From positions 155,298-219,297 of the forward strand of contig LJHT01000019.1 in NCBI GenBank assembly GCA_001295905.1: a stretch of DNA of 64,000 nt, given 5' to 3'. How positions within the stretch are numbered: position 1 is the first letter of the stretch; the number at the start of each line of letters is the position of its first letter. The notes under the pieces were generated by a model that worked only from the letters and a program-made list of their open reading frames with translations, was not told where the DNA came from and ran no database searches. Below, one piece after another: positions 24,837-33,859 of this stretch. This DNA is from a beta proteobacterium AAP51. Its GTDB lineage: Bacteria; Pseudomonadota; Gammaproteobacteria; Burkholderiales; Burkholderiaceae_C. A program made the position numbers and the translations under genes.

Positions 24837-25838
24837 TCAGCCACGAAGCGCTTCGGGGAAGGCCTTCAACAGCGCGCGGTAGCGTGCCACCTCGCTGGTG
24901 TAGAAGGCGCGCGTCTCGGCCAGCGGCGGCACGGGCACGGGGTCGCCGCCGGTGGAGCGCATCCAGTTCAGGAATTCGGGGTCGCGGGCGGTCTCGTTCC
25001 ACCAGGCGTGCAGTCGGGCCTGCACGGGCTCGGGGGTTTCGCGGCGCAGGAAGAGGCCGCCCCACACGTCGTAGTCGAAGCGTGCGAAGCGCGGGTCCAG
25101 CGAGGCCAGCGAGGGCACCTGCGGCAGCAATCGCGCCTTGGCGATGGAACTCACCGCCAGCGTGCGCATGCGGCCCTGTTCCAGCAGCGCCATCGTGTTG
25201 CCGGCCAGCGGCGTGAAGCACAGGTCGAGCTGGCCGGACATCACGTCCTGCACCATCGGCGCCACGCCGCGGTAAGGCACGTGGTTGAGCTTGAGGCCCG
25301 AGATGCGGTCGAAGTCCAGGCTCAGCAGATGGATCAGCGAGCCGGCGCCGATGTTGCCGATGTTCAGCGGCGTGCCGCCCTTGCCGGCCAGCGCCAGGAT
25401 GTCGGCCAGCGTGGCCTGCTGCAGGCCCATGCGGCTGACGAGCACGTAGGGGATGCGGCCGAAGCTGCACAGCATCGTGAAGTCTTCGGCCGTGTAGCGC
25501 ACGGCCGGAATCGTCAGCGGGCTGAGCACCAGCTCGGTGGGCGAAGCCACGAACAGCGTGTGGCCGTCAGCCGGTTGCTGGATCACGCGGGCCGCGCCCA
25601 GCGTTCCGCCGGCGCCGGCCACGTTCTCGACGATGGCGGGCTGGCCCAGGGCCTTCTGCAGGTAGGGCTGGATGCGGCGCGCGTTCGAGTCGGAAGGCGT
25701 GCCGGCCGGTGCTGCCACCATCAGCGTGAGGTTGCGCGAAGGGAAGGCGGGTTGCGCGCGCAGCGGTGCTGCGCCCAGGCCCGCCAGCCCAGCGAGGGCG
25801 CTGCCGGCAGCGGCCAGGCAATGGCGTCGGTTGATCAT
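24837..25838 (-). CDS. Bug-family (TctC-like) periplasmic substrate-binding protein
   Basis: A 333-residue periplasmic binding protein of the tripartite tricarboxylate transporter type, expanded in Burkholderiales and used to capture carboxylates and aromatic acids. Signal peptide with twin Arg near the start (MINRRHCLAAAGSALAGLAGLGAAPLRA). Bug motifs are visible: LTLMVAAPAGTPSDSNARR, NVAGAGGTLGAARVIQQPADGHTL and the MVQDVMSGQLDLCF region. No TctA/TctB membrane genes are next to it, as is common for Bug orphans. It lies inside the aromatic operon, so the ligand is probably the growth substrate or a catabolite. Confidence 0.92.
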   Translation of the reverse strand: MINRRHCLAAAGSALAGLAGLGAAPLRAQPAFPSRNLTLMVAAPAGTPSDSNARRIQPYLQKALGQPAIVENVAGAGGTLGAARVIQQPADGHTLFVASPTELVLSPLTIPAVRYTAEDFTMLCSFGRIPYVLVSRMGLQQATLADILALAGKGGTPLNIGNIGAGSLIHLLSLDFDRISGLKLNHVPYRGVAPMVQDVMSGQLDLCFTPLAGNTMALLEQGRMRTLAVSSIAKARLLPQVPSLASLDPRFARFDYDVWGGLFLRRETPEPVQARLHAWWNETARDPEFLNWMRSTGGDPVPVPPLAETRAFYTSEVARYRALLKAFPEALRG

Positions 25839-25865
25839 GGCTTGTCTCCTCTTGAAGGGGCGGTT

Positions 25866-26687
25866 TCAGATGGGGTCGAAGATGGCCACCGCCCGCGTCC
25901 AGCCGGCCGAGGCGCCGCGGATCTTGTGCGGGAAGCAGCTGATGGTGAAGCCGTGCGGGGGCAGGGCCTCCAGGTTGTGCAGCTTCTCGAGGTGGCAGTA
26001 GCCGATGTCGCGGCCGGCCTTGTGACCTTCCCAGATGAGCGCCTTGTTGCCGGTTTCTGCCACCTTCTGCGCGGTGTAGGCGAAGGGCGCGTCCCAGCTC
26101 CAGGCGTCGGTGCCCGTGAGGCGCACGCCGCGTTCCAGCAGGTACATCGTGGCCTCGTAGCCCATGCCGCAACCGCTCTTCACGTAGTCGCCCTGGCCGT
26201 AGCGCGAGCCGGCGCGGGTGTTGACGACCACGATCTCCAGCGGCTGCAGCACGTGGCCGATGCGCGCGAGCTCGGCCTCCACCTCGGCGGCGGTGACCAC
26301 GTGGCCATCGGGCAGGTGGCGGAAGTCGAGCTTCACGCCGGGCTGGAAGCACCATTCCAGCGGCACCTCGTCGATGGTGATGCTGGGGCGGCTGCCGCCA
26401 TTCTTGGCGTCCTGCGTGGAATGGAAGTGCCAGGGCGCGTCGAGGTGGGTGCCGTTGTGGGTGGTCAGCGTCACCCACTCGGCGGCGGCAGCTTCGCCGT
26501 CGGGGTAGTCCTCGGGTGCCGTACCGGGCAGCATGGCCATGAACTCGGGCAGCGTGTCGGCGTGCTTCTGGTAGGTGATCTTCGGCGCCAGCGGCGGCGG
26601 GTCGGACAGCACGTCGTTCTCGAGGTAAATCGAGAGGTCGACGAAGCGGCGCTTGGGGTTCGGGTTCGTGGGGTTGATGGTGCTCAT
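25866..26687 (-). CDS. Cyclase-family metal-dependent hydrolase (kynurenine formamidase fold)
   Basis: A 273-residue member of the PF04199 cyclase family. The metal-binding signature His77-x-Gly-Thr-His81-x-Asp-x-Pro-x-His is intact (HNGTHLDAPWHF, residues 77-88), and the C-terminal SCFPHKIRGASAGWTRAVAIFDP is the usual closing element. Members hydrolyse amides or cyclise/lactonise carboxylic acids. Its ATG overlaps the stop of the upstream dehydrogenase gene by four bases (ATGA), so translation is coupled. Likely role: opening a lactone or hydrolysing a ring-fission intermediate. Confidence 0.9.
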   Translation of the reverse strand: MSTINPTNPNPKRRFVDLSIYLENDVLSDPPPLAPKITYQKHADTLPEFMAMLPGTAPEDYPDGEAAAAEWVTLTTHNGTHLDAPWHFHSTQDAKNGGSRPSITIDEVPLEWCFQPGVKLDFRHLPDGHVVTAAEVEAELARIGHVLQPLEIVVVNTRAGSRYGQGDYVKSGCGMGYEATMYLLERGVRLTGTDAWSWDAPFAYTAQKVAETGNKALIWEGHKAGRDIGYCHLEKLHNLEALPPHGFTISCFPHKIRGASAGWTRAVAIFDPI

Positions 26688-27706
26688 GGGGCATCTCCGT
26701 CGGCCTGGTCGGCCTCGGTGGCGCGGCGCAGCAGCGTGGCCAGGTCGCCATCGTCAGTGAAGCCGGCGGCGCGCGCCGCAGGCGTGTGCAGCGGCGGCTG
26801 CTGGCCGAACAGCGCCTCGATCTCCGGCTCGGGCGCGAAATGCACGTGCGCGCGCGCGGCGCGGCCGTGGCGCGCCACCAGCGCGTCCACCAGCTCGGCC
26901 ATCGAGAAGTGCAGCGCCGGCAGCGTCAGCGCACGGTGGCGGGGCAGTGCGGCCGCGGGCACGGTGGCGGCGTGCAGCAGGTTGTCGACGACATTGGGCG
27001 TGGACGAGGCCCAGGTGGTGGCCTGCGGCGACATCGGGCACACCACATCCCGCCCGGCCGCCGGTGCGCGCAGCAGCTCGCTGAGGAAGGCCGAGCGCTG
27101 CCCGGTGGGCGCGGGCGGCCGCGCCAGCACGCCGGCCAGGCGCAGGCTCAGGCCGTCGCAGCCGCCGCGGCGCGTGAAGTCGGCCACCGCGGCCTCGGCC
27201 ATCAGCTTGTGCGCGCCGTAGGTCATGCCCGGGCAGGGCCGCGTGTCGTCGTCCACCACCGGCGGCAGCGGCGCACCGAACACGCCCACGGTGCTGGCGA
27301 ACACGAAGCGCGGCACCGGGCCGCCACGCTGCGCCTGCGCCGCGCAGGCCTCCAGCAGGTGCAGCGTGCCGTGCAGGTTGACGTCGCGGCCCAGCGCGTA
27401 CTGCTGCTCGGCGGTGCCACCGGGCACGCTGGCCAGGTGCAACACCACGTCCACCGGCTCGGCGAAGGCGCGCTGCACCACGGCAGCGTCGGCAATGCTG
27501 CCTTCGATGGCATGCAGCAGACCGGCTGCCGCGCCCTGCCGAGCCTGAAGGTCCGTGGTGAGGTCGAGCGTGGTCAGGCGCGCCAGCGACCACGTGCCAC
27601 CCGCGTGCGCTTGCAGCAGCCGCGCCACGAGCGCGCGGCCGACGAAGCCGGCCGCGCCTGTCACCAGCACGTGCGCAGGACCGGGCGCACCGCGCATCGC
27701 GTTCAT
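26684..27706 (-). CDS. NAD-dependent epimerase/dehydratase-family protein (DenD-like)
   Basis: A 340-residue extended SDR. It has the Rossmann motif VTGAAGFVGRALVARLL, a catalytic Tyr-x3-Lys (YGAHK) and the phrases FASTVGVFGAPLPPVVDDDT and GMTYGAHKLMAEAAVADFTRRG that recall D-erythronate dehydrogenase (DenD), so oxidation of a hydroxy acid is more likely than sugar epimerisation. The start is the ATG at 27706, which overlaps the stop of the flavin monooxygenase gene (ATGA); a second ATG at 27697 is possible. Its stop overlaps the cyclase start. Coupled on both sides inside the aromatic operon. Confidence 0.88.
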   Translation of the reverse strand: MNAMRGAPGPAHVLVTGAAGFVGRALVARLLQAHAGGTWSLARLTTLDLTTDLQARQGAAAGLLHAIEGSIADAAVVQRAFAEPVDVVLHLASVPGGTAEQQYALGRDVNLHGTLHLLEACAAQAQRGGPVPRFVFASTVGVFGAPLPPVVDDDTRPCPGMTYGAHKLMAEAAVADFTRRGGCDGLSLRLAGVLARPPAPTGQRSAFLSELLRAPAAGRDVVCPMSPQATTWASSTPNVVDNLLHAATVPAAALPRHRALTLPALHFSMAELVDALVARHGRAARAHVHFAPEPEIEALFGQQPPLHTPAARAAGFTDDGDLATLLRRATEADQADGDAP

Positions 27707-28830
27707 ACCGGCTGCGCCAGTGCCATGAGCGATTCGCGCATGATGCGGCCGTGCTCGTCCTTGTCGCCGCCGGCGATCTCGATCTCGCCCAGGCGCAGCG
27801 AGTTCTCCACCACCATGCGGCAGCGCTCCCAGCGCCGCGCCTCGAAGGCCTGCAGCGCATCGGGCGCCGCGCCCGCTCGGGCGATCTCCTCGGCCAGCAC
27901 GATGGCGTCTTCGATGCCAATGCAGGCCCCGCTGGCCAGGTGCGGCGTGGTCGCATGCACCGTGTCGCCGATCAGTACCACGCGGCCTTGCGACCACGGG
28001 CGCGGCATCAGCAGGGCTTCGAGCGGCCGGAAGACGATCTGCGAGTCTTCGTTGATCTGCGAACGGATCTGCTGCACCACCGGCGCCGGGAAGTCGGCCA
28101 GCAATTCGCGCAGCAGCGTCGGGAAGCGGGCCGGGTCCACGTGCTCGTTGTTCGGCCGGTGCTCGGTGACGAAGAGGTACATGTGGGTCTTGGACACCGG
28201 GTTGACGCCGGGCTTCACGCGCCCCATCCACATCGTCGCGGTGCTCACCTCGGGCGGGCGCGGCAGCACCGCACGCCAGCAGGCCTGGCCGCTGTAGCGC
28301 GGCTTGGGCGCGCCGGGGAACAGCGCTTCGCGCGTCTTCGAGTACAGGCCGTCGGCGCCGATGACCAGGCTGTAGCGGCGCCGCTGGCCGTCGGTGAAGC
28401 TCACGTCCACGCCGTCGGCGTCCTGCGTGATCGAGGTGAACGTGGAACCCAGCATCACGTGGGTGCCGGCGGCGCGCGTGGCATCGGCCAGGATGCGGGC
28501 CAGCACGGGCCGCAGGATGGCGCCGCCGCCCGGCACATCGGCGCCGGCCAGGCGCGGCGTGGGCAGCTCAGCCACCTGGGGGCCGTGCGGCAGGCAGATC
28601 TTCACGCCGTCGGCCGCGTTGCCTTCGCGCAGGAAGGCCTCGAGGATGCCCAGCGTGCGCATGGCGCGCAGCGTGGCGCCGCCCAGACTGATGCCGGCGC
28701 CGTAGCTGCGCCAGCCGGGGTCGATCTCGACCAGGTCGACCGCGGCGCCGAGCTTGCGCAGTTCGATGGCAGCGGCCATGCCGGAAAAGCCGCCACCGAT
28801 GACGAGGATGCGTGGTGAGGCCAGGCTCAT
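27703..28830 (-). CDS. Class A FAD-dependent aromatic monooxygenase (FdeE-like candidate)
   Basis: A 375-residue single-component flavoprotein hydroxylase of the salicylate/4-hydroxybenzoate hydroxylase type. The three fingerprint motifs are present: dinucleotide fold VIGGGFSGMAAAIELRKLG near the N-terminus, the DG motif GADGLYSKTREALF, and the GD motif GDTVHATTPHLASGACIGIEDA. It would add a hydroxyl ortho to an existing phenol, preparing the ring for the extradiol enzyme encoded two genes upstream. Its ATG at 28830 overlaps the Rieske gene's stop. In the fde operon the equivalent FdeE hydroxylates naringenin; that parallel rests on gene order and family, not on alignment. Confidence 0.9.
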   Translation of the reverse strand: MSLASPRILVIGGGFSGMAAAIELRKLGAAVDLVEIDPGWRSYGAGISLGGATLRAMRTLGILEAFLREGNAADGVKICLPHGPQVAELPTPRLAGADVPGGGAILRPVLARILADATRAAGTHVMLGSTFTSITQDADGVDVSFTDGQRRRYSLVIGADGLYSKTREALFPGAPKPRYSGQACWRAVLPRPPEVSTATMWMGRVKPGVNPVSKTHMYLFVTEHRPNNEHVDPARFPTLLRELLADFPAPVVQQIRSQINEDSQIVFRPLEALLMPRPWSQGRVVLIGDTVHATTPHLASGACIGIEDAIVLAEEIARAGAAPDALQAFEARRWERCRMVVENSLRLGEIEIAGGDKDEHGRIMRESLMALAQPV

Positions 28831-29177
28831 GGGTGTGTGTCCTTCAGCGTGGGGTCGGCAAGGTACACCTCGCCGTTGTCGTGCAGGGCCAGGGGCAACG
28901 CGGTGAGGCGCTCGCCCAGGCAGGGGCCGAGGGTGCACAGCCCGCTGTCGATGTCGAACAGCGCGCCGTGTGCGGCGCAGACGATGTGGTCGCCCGCGGC
29001 GTTGAGGTAGGCGTCCTTGCGCCAGGCCAGCGGCGTGCCCTCGTGCGGACAGGCATTCACATAGGCATCGAGCCGGCGCCCGCGGCGCACCACGAACAGC
29101 GTGTCGCTGCCGCTGGCGCGCGGGTCGAAGCCGCGCGCAGCGCCGTCGGGCAGCTCATCCAGGTGGCACAGGCGCAC
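28827..29177 (-). CDS. Rieske [2Fe-2S] ferredoxin (FdeD-like candidate)
   Basis: A small 116-residue soluble Rieske protein. The cluster ligands are Cys43-x-His45 (CPHEG) and Cys67-x2-His70 (CAAH), with a normal spacing. The chosen start is the GTG at 29177: it has GAAGG 7 bases upstream, lies 10 bases after the dioxygenase stop and gives a clean Rieske domain; longer frames would overlap the dioxygenase gene. No ferredoxin reductase or Rieske oxygenase is adjacent, so a normal ring-hydroxylating role is unlikely; keeping the extradiol enzyme's iron reduced, or feeding electrons to another member, is inferred. Confidence 0.85.
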   Translation of the reverse strand: MRLCHLDELPDGAARGFDPRASGSDTLFVVRRGRRLDAYVNACPHEGTPLAWRKDAYLNAAGDHIVCAAHGALFDIDSGLCTLGPCLGERLTALPLALHDNGEVYLADPTLKDTHP

Positions 29178-29187
29178 GCCAGAGCCT

Positions 29188-30156
29188 TCAGTGCGCGGCG
29201 CCGGGCTTGCCCGGCGGCGGGCCGTTCTTTCCGCCGGGCCCGCCAGGCGGCGGGCCCGAGGGAGCCCAGGCCTGGCGGTACTGGAAGAGGAAGGACTGCG
29301 AGGTGTCGGCGCCCATCGGGGCTTCGCGTGCGGTCCAACGATCGTCGTGCAGGTCCATGTCGGCGTCGTACTCGACATTGCAGCCCAGCGGCGACCTGAA
29401 GTACCAGAACCAGTTGCTGCCGAAGAGGTGCCGCCCCGGGCCCCAGAAGCTCTCGTAGCCCTTTTCGGTGAAGCGGCGCCCGGCCAGCATCACCTCGGTG
29501 GGGCCGCCCATGTGGAAGGTGAAGTGCTCGCAGCCCTTCATGTGCGGCGGGGTCTGGATGAAGAACAGCGTGTGGTGGTCCAGCGTGCCGGCCGGGCGCA
29601 GGAAGGGGCCCACGCCGGTGAAGCGGTCGGTGGTGACGAAGCCCAGGCGCGTGTAGAAGGCCTCGGCCTTGGCCGAGTCGGGCACGAAGTAGACGACGTG
29701 CGACAGCGAGCGCGGCAAGGCCGGCATGTCGCGCGTGACGCCGATGCCGTTGGGCCCGCGCTGCGGTTCGGCGCCGGGCGCGTTCACCGTTTCGGCCGGC
29801 AGCGAGATCGGGCGCCGCAGCGTCACCTGGAAGGCCAGCGCGAAGCCCATGTCGTCGACGCTGCGCACGACGTCCCCTTCGCGGGTGACGGCGCGGTCGC
29901 GGCGCAGCTCGGCCTCGATGGCGTCCAGCGTCGCCGTGTCGGCCACGCCATAGACGGTTTCGCGCAGCAGGCTGGCGGTGCCCAGCGGCGCGGGCAGCGA
30001 GACATCGTCCTTCGCGCGCAAGACCACCGCGGTGCCGTCCAGCGCCTCGAAGCGGCCGCCGCCCACGTCGCTGAGACCGTAGTCGGCCAGGTACTGCCGG
30101 CAGGCGGCGAGGTCGTCCACGCCGAAGACGAGGGCGTCGAGTCCGATGATGTTCAT
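29188..30156 (-). CDS. VOC-superfamily extradiol-type ring-cleavage dioxygenase (FdeC-like candidate)
   Basis: A 322-residue two-domain vicinal-oxygen-chelate protein. The C-terminal domain retains a plausible iron site: His153 (LSHVVYF), His211 (CEHFTFHM) and Glu262 (NVEYDAD), the 2-His-1-carboxylate arrangement of type I extradiol dioxygenases. The N-terminal domain (LDALVFGVDDLAACRQYLADYGL) lacks such ligands, as in BphC-type enzymes. A Pro/Gly-rich tail (about residues 298-322) is unusual. It lies between the hydrolase (19 bases) and the Rieske gene. Expected reaction: meta cleavage of the catechol-like ring made by the flavin monooxygenase. Confidence 0.87.
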   Translation of the reverse strand: MNIIGLDALVFGVDDLAACRQYLADYGLSDVGGGRFEALDGTAVVLRAKDDVSLPAPLGTASLLRETVYGVADTATLDAIEAELRRDRAVTREGDVVRSVDDMGFALAFQVTLRRPISLPAETVNAPGAEPQRGPNGIGVTRDMPALPRSLSHVVYFVPDSAKAEAFYTRLGFVTTDRFTGVGPFLRPAGTLDHHTLFFIQTPPHMKGCEHFTFHMGGPTEVMLAGRRFTEKGYESFWGPGRHLFGSNWFWYFRSPLGCNVEYDADMDLHDDRWTAREAPMGADTSQSFLFQYRQAWAPSGPPPGGPGGKNGPPPGKPGAAH

Positions 30157-30175
30157 GTCTTTCCTCCGTGCAGGG

Positions 30176-31342
30176 TCAGGCGCCCGTGCGCCCGCCCAGG
30201 ATCTCGGCCACCCAGTCGGCGATGTAGTGGCCGGCGTTGATGCTGTTGTCGAAGCTGGCGTGCTGGGCGCCGCCTTCGCGGTCGGTGAACACCTTCAGCT
30301 CGCGCTGGGGGCTGTTGACCAGTTGCTCGTAGGTGCGCTCGGCCCACTTCAGCGGGATCTGCGAGTCCTTGGCACCGTGCGTCACGAGGAAGGGCACGCG
30401 GATGCGTTCCACCACGCCGTCGAGGTGCACGTTCTCGGCGATGCGCATGAAGTCGTCCATGTCCTTCGCGCCCCAGACCCACATCACATGGGCCCAGTAG
30501 TGCGGCACGGGGAAGTTGCCTTCCTTCTCCAGCCGGCGCTTCTGCACGTCGCGCCAGTCGTGGTTGGCGCCCCAGCACACGCCGGCAGCGAAGCGGGGCT
30601 CGAAGGCCACGGCACGCGGGCAGTAGTAGCCGCCCAAAGAGACACCCTCGCAGCCGATGCGCTGCGGGTCCACGTCGGGGCGTTGCTCCAGCCAGTCGAC
30701 CACGCGGCTGGCCCAGTGTTCGGCGTCGAAGCGCGCGGTCAGGCCCTGCAGCCGCAGCGCCTCGCCGGTGCCGGGCTGGTCCAGCACCAGCGACGACACG
30801 CCACGCTGTGCCAGCCAGGCGGGCAGGCCAACCAGGTACTTCATCTCCTTGGTCGAATCCAGACCGTTGAGCTGCAGCAGCAGCGGCGCCCGCTGGCCGG
30901 GCTGCAGGCCCTGGGCCGGCAGGTACAGCGCGCTGAGGTGCTGGCCCTCGTAGGGAATCTCGACGCGCTCCACGCGGTCGCCCAGCAGGCGCGAGCCCTT
31001 CAGGAACAGCGCCAGCTCGCGCTGGTAGATCGCCATGCGCCCGGGGGCGTTGTGGGCCTGCAGGCGTTCGGCCGTGATCAGGTAGCTGGAGGCGCGGCGC
31101 AGTTTCTCGCCCGCCGAGAGCAGGCGGCCCCGGGCCTCGTCTTCGGCCGCCAGCTCGCACAGCTGGTCGGCCATCTTCACCCAGGTTTCGCGAAAGGCCT
31201 GGGTGCCTGCGGCGTCGGGGGCCTTGGCGGCCTCCTGCAGGGGCGCGCACATCGCCTCGATCTCGCCGATGCGGGCCCCCATCTCGATGGCAAGGTCGAC
31301 CGAGAGGTTCCAGACGTAGTTGGTGGGAAAGTACTTGAACAT
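30176..31342 (-). CDS. Alpha/beta hydrolase, candidate C-C bond hydrolase (FdeB-like candidate)
   Basis: A 388-residue alpha/beta hydrolase with a long helical N-terminal region (residues 1-120), as in the FrsA/2,6-dihydroxypseudooxynicotine hydrolase group. The catalytic triad is readable: Ser235 in GVSLGGY, Asp326 in THGAKDSQIP and His361 in GGAQHAS. Family members cleave carbon-carbon bonds of ketones produced in aromatic catabolism. It begins 2 bases after the TonB receptor stop and precedes the extradiol-type dioxygenase, so it probably hydrolyses the ring-fission product. A simple esterase role is the main alternative. Confidence 0.88.
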   Translation of the reverse strand: MFKYFPTNYVWNLSVDLAIEMGARIGEIEAMCAPLQEAAKAPDAAGTQAFRETWVKMADQLCELAAEDEARGRLLSAGEKLRRASSYLITAERLQAHNAPGRMAIYQRELALFLKGSRLLGDRVERVEIPYEGQHLSALYLPAQGLQPGQRAPLLLQLNGLDSTKEMKYLVGLPAWLAQRGVSSLVLDQPGTGEALRLQGLTARFDAEHWASRVVDWLEQRPDVDPQRIGCEGVSLGGYYCPRAVAFEPRFAAGVCWGANHDWRDVQKRRLEKEGNFPVPHYWAHVMWVWGAKDMDDFMRIAENVHLDGVVERIRVPFLVTHGAKDSQIPLKWAERTYEQLVNSPQRELKVFTDREGGAQHASFDNSINAGHYIADWVAEILGGRTGA

Positions 31343-31344
31343 GT

Positions 31345-33726
31345 TCAGAAGCTCAGGCCCGCGCGCACGCCGACCGCCCGCGCGGTCAGGCCGGCGATCG
31401 GCCAGGAACGGATGCCGCCGTCGGGCTGCCCCGCGAAGGTGCTGGCCACCAGGGTCATGGGCTGGCGCTCCTTGGTGAGGTTGCGCACGAAGACCGAGGC
31501 GTTCCAGCGGCCGTCATTGCTTCTCACGCCAAAGCCCACGTTCACGATCTCGTGCGCCGGGTAGACGAAGCGCGGGTCGGAGCGCGCGCCGTAGAGGGTC
31601 TTGCCCTTGTAGATGACGTTGGCGTTCACGAAGCCCTGCAGGGCACCCGTCACCGCGAAGGTGTATTCGGTGGACAGCGAGACCTTGTGCTTGGGCGCCA
31701 GCAGGAACTGGCGACCGCCCAGCGAAACCCCGTCTTCGCCCAGGAAGCCGGCCGGGTACTCGATCTCGTTGAACTGGTAGCCGGCGCTCAGGTTCAGGTG
31801 CCGGCCGATGTCGCCGGTGGCCGTGAACTCCAGGCCCTGAGACACCAGCTTGGGCACGTTCAGCGGGGTCGAGATCAGCGCCGTGCCGACGAAGATGTTG
31901 GTCTGGCCCTGGTAGTTCCTCAGCGTGTTGTGGAACAGGTTGGCGGTGAGCTGCACGTTGCGGGTGAAGAGCTTCGCACCGAGCTCGATGGCATCAGACT
32001 CCTCGGGCAGCAGTTCGAACAACTGACCTGCGGGGTTGGTGCCGGTGGCTGGCGGCTTGTAGCCCCGGGACAGCGACGCGTAAAGGTTCGAGTTGCGGAT
32101 GGGCTGGTAGCTCAGGCCGATGCGCCCTGACACCGCGCGGTCCTTCGTGACCAGCGTGTTCGTGGTGACCAGCGTGTTCGAGCCGGTGCGTGTGGTGGCC
32201 TTGAAGTCGTCCACGCGCAGGCCGCCGAACAACTGCATCTGCGCCGGCAGCTTCACCGTGGCGTCGGTGAAGGCCGACAGGGTGCGGTTGCTGATGATCT
32301 CTTTCGCGAAGGCCGGCGGCAGCGGGCAGACGGCACCGTTCAAGGTGCACACGCTGAAGCCGATGCGGTCGGCCTGGCCGCGCAGGCCGAAGGTGAAGGG
32401 CCCGCTGCCCTGGGGTTTGCTTTCGAAGTCGAAGCTGGAATAGGCGATGCCGAAGGTCAGGTCGTACCCGTCGCCCGCATAGCTGGCGCGCAATTCCTGG
32501 TTGAGGCCCTCGGCCTCCTCGTCCACCCGGTCGCGCGCAGCTGAAGGCGCCGTGGACAGGCGCGTGAACTCGCGCCTGAACTGGCGGTAGGTGCGCTCGC
32601 GCACCCCCGTGACGGACGTGAGCGACAGCGCATCCGACAGGCTGAACTCGACCACCGCCGACAGGCCGCTGACCTCGGTTTCGGTGTAGCTGGGTGAGGC
32701 TTCGCAGTACTGCTCGGTACGCAGGCTGATCTGCGTCATCGCGCAACCCGCCGGGTTCAGGTGCGCCGCCAGCGACGCGCCCCCCAGCGTGCCGCCTGGT
32801 GCGCCGAACGCCGTGGTGGAGTTCGGCGCTATGGCCAGGCCGAGGAAGACCTGGCCGTCGCTCTCGTTCTTGCCGTATTCGGCGCCGAGGTTGACCTGGA
32901 TGTTGTCGGTCGGCTTCATCATGAAGCGCAGCCGCAGGCCGACATCGGTGATCTCGGTGTCCTTGCCGGCCGGCTGGTCACCCGAGGCATTCATGCGGCG
33001 CTGCAAACCGGTTTCCACGCGGTGCTGGGTGGACAGGCGCAGCGCCATCTTGTCGTTCAGCGGCACGTTCACGGCCGCCTCGAAGACCTGGTCGCCGAAC
33101 TCCGAACCCGCGGTGCCCTTCTTGGCGTACTGAACCCCGCCCCGGGCCGAGAAGCCCGCGGTCGAAGGTGCGGTGCTCCGGATGTTGATGACGCCTGCAG
33201 ACGCGCCCTGCCCGAACAGGGTGCCCTGCGGCCCGCGCAGCACCTCCACGGCCGAGATGTCGTACAGCAGCGGGAAGGCCAGGTTGCCGACGGGCACCTG
33301 GTCCACCACCAGCGCGACCGAGGGCGAGACGCTGGCATTGAACACGCCCGTGCCGATGCCACGCAGCCGGCCGCCGCCGTTGGTTTCGCCGCCAAAGCTC
33401 TGGCTGACTTCCAGCGAAGGCGAGGTGCGCGCCAGGTCGGTGAGGTTGCTGACCTGGTCGCGCTCGAGCTGTTCACGGCCGACCACCGAAACCGCCAGCG
33501 GCACATCGACCACCAGCTCGGTACGCTTGCGCGCGGTGACGACGATCTTTTCACTGCCCGAACCCGCCGTGGCGGCGGGCGCGGCCGTCGGTGGGGCGGC
33601 GGGCGGGGCGGCCGGCGGGGCCGTGTTCTGGGCGTGCGCCGCTCCCCAGGCCAAGGCCAGGCTGGAAGCCAGCGTGAGGGCGGACAGGCGGTGGTGGTGC
33701 CCGTGGGGCTTTGGTTTCGAAGGCAT
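31345..33726 (-). CDS. TonB-dependent outer-membrane receptor, first gene of aromatic operon
   Basis: A 793-residue TonB-dependent receptor that brings bulky ligands across the outer membrane. Signal peptide (LSALTLASSLALAWGAAHA), an Ala/Pro-rich stretch, TonB-box-like EKIVVTARKR, the plug (DVPLAVSVVGREQLERDQVSNLTDLARTSPSLEV split here by strands; VLRGPQGTLFGQGASAGVINI) and a 22-strand barrel ending in RAGLSF with the terminal Phe. There is no signalling (STN) domain. The ATG at 33726 has GGAGA upstream. Because it heads a catabolic operon, it is likely an importer for an aromatic or flavonoid compound rather than a siderophore receptor. Confidence 0.94.
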   Translation of the reverse strand: MPSKPKPHGHHHRLSALTLASSLALAWGAAHAQNTAPPAAPPAAPPTAAPAATAGSGSEKIVVTARKRTELVVDVPLAVSVVGREQLERDQVSNLTDLARTSPSLEVSQSFGGETNGGGRLRGIGTGVFNASVSPSVALVVDQVPVGNLAFPLLYDISAVEVLRGPQGTLFGQGASAGVINIRSTAPSTAGFSARGGVQYAKKGTAGSEFGDQVFEAAVNVPLNDKMALRLSTQHRVETGLQRRMNASGDQPAGKDTEITDVGLRLRFMMKPTDNIQVNLGAEYGKNESDGQVFLGLAIAPNSTTAFGAPGGTLGGASLAAHLNPAGCAMTQISLRTEQYCEASPSYTETEVSGLSAVVEFSLSDALSLTSVTGVRERTYRQFRREFTRLSTAPSAARDRVDEEAEGLNQELRASYAGDGYDLTFGIAYSSFDFESKPQGSGPFTFGLRGQADRIGFSVCTLNGAVCPLPPAFAKEIISNRTLSAFTDATVKLPAQMQLFGGLRVDDFKATTRTGSNTLVTTNTLVTKDRAVSGRIGLSYQPIRNSNLYASLSRGYKPPATGTNPAGQLFELLPEESDAIELGAKLFTRNVQLTANLFHNTLRNYQGQTNIFVGTALISTPLNVPKLVSQGLEFTATGDIGRHLNLSAGYQFNEIEYPAGFLGEDGVSLGGRQFLLAPKHKVSLSTEYTFAVTGALQGFVNANVIYKGKTLYGARSDPRFVYPAHEIVNVGFGVRSNDGRWNASVFVRNLTKERQPMTLVASTFAGQPDGGIRSWPIAGLTARAVGVRAGLSF

Positions 33727-33748
33727 CGCAGCGGTCTCCAGTTGTGAA

Positions 33749-33766
33749 CTCCTGTCTGCGCAGGAG
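33749..33766. promoter_or_regulatory. Inverted repeat in the divergent promoter region
   Basis: CTCCTG-N6-CAGGAG lies 23 bases upstream of the TonB receptor start. It is one of two dyads in the 150-base divergent region and may be an operator or a leader hairpin of the receptor mRNA. Confidence 0.35.
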
Positions 33767-33859
33767 CTTTCCTGATCGGGTAAGCGATAGATTAGGGAGG
33801 CGCCTGCATCCTGAAAATCGCATTCGATCGACACCAGCTTTCGGTGCCGCTTCACGATG

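Noticed and set aside
31345..33726. TonB receptor as a siderophore receptor
   Set aside because: It has no Fur box or iron genes beside it and heads a catabolic operon with 2-base spacing to the hydrolase gene.
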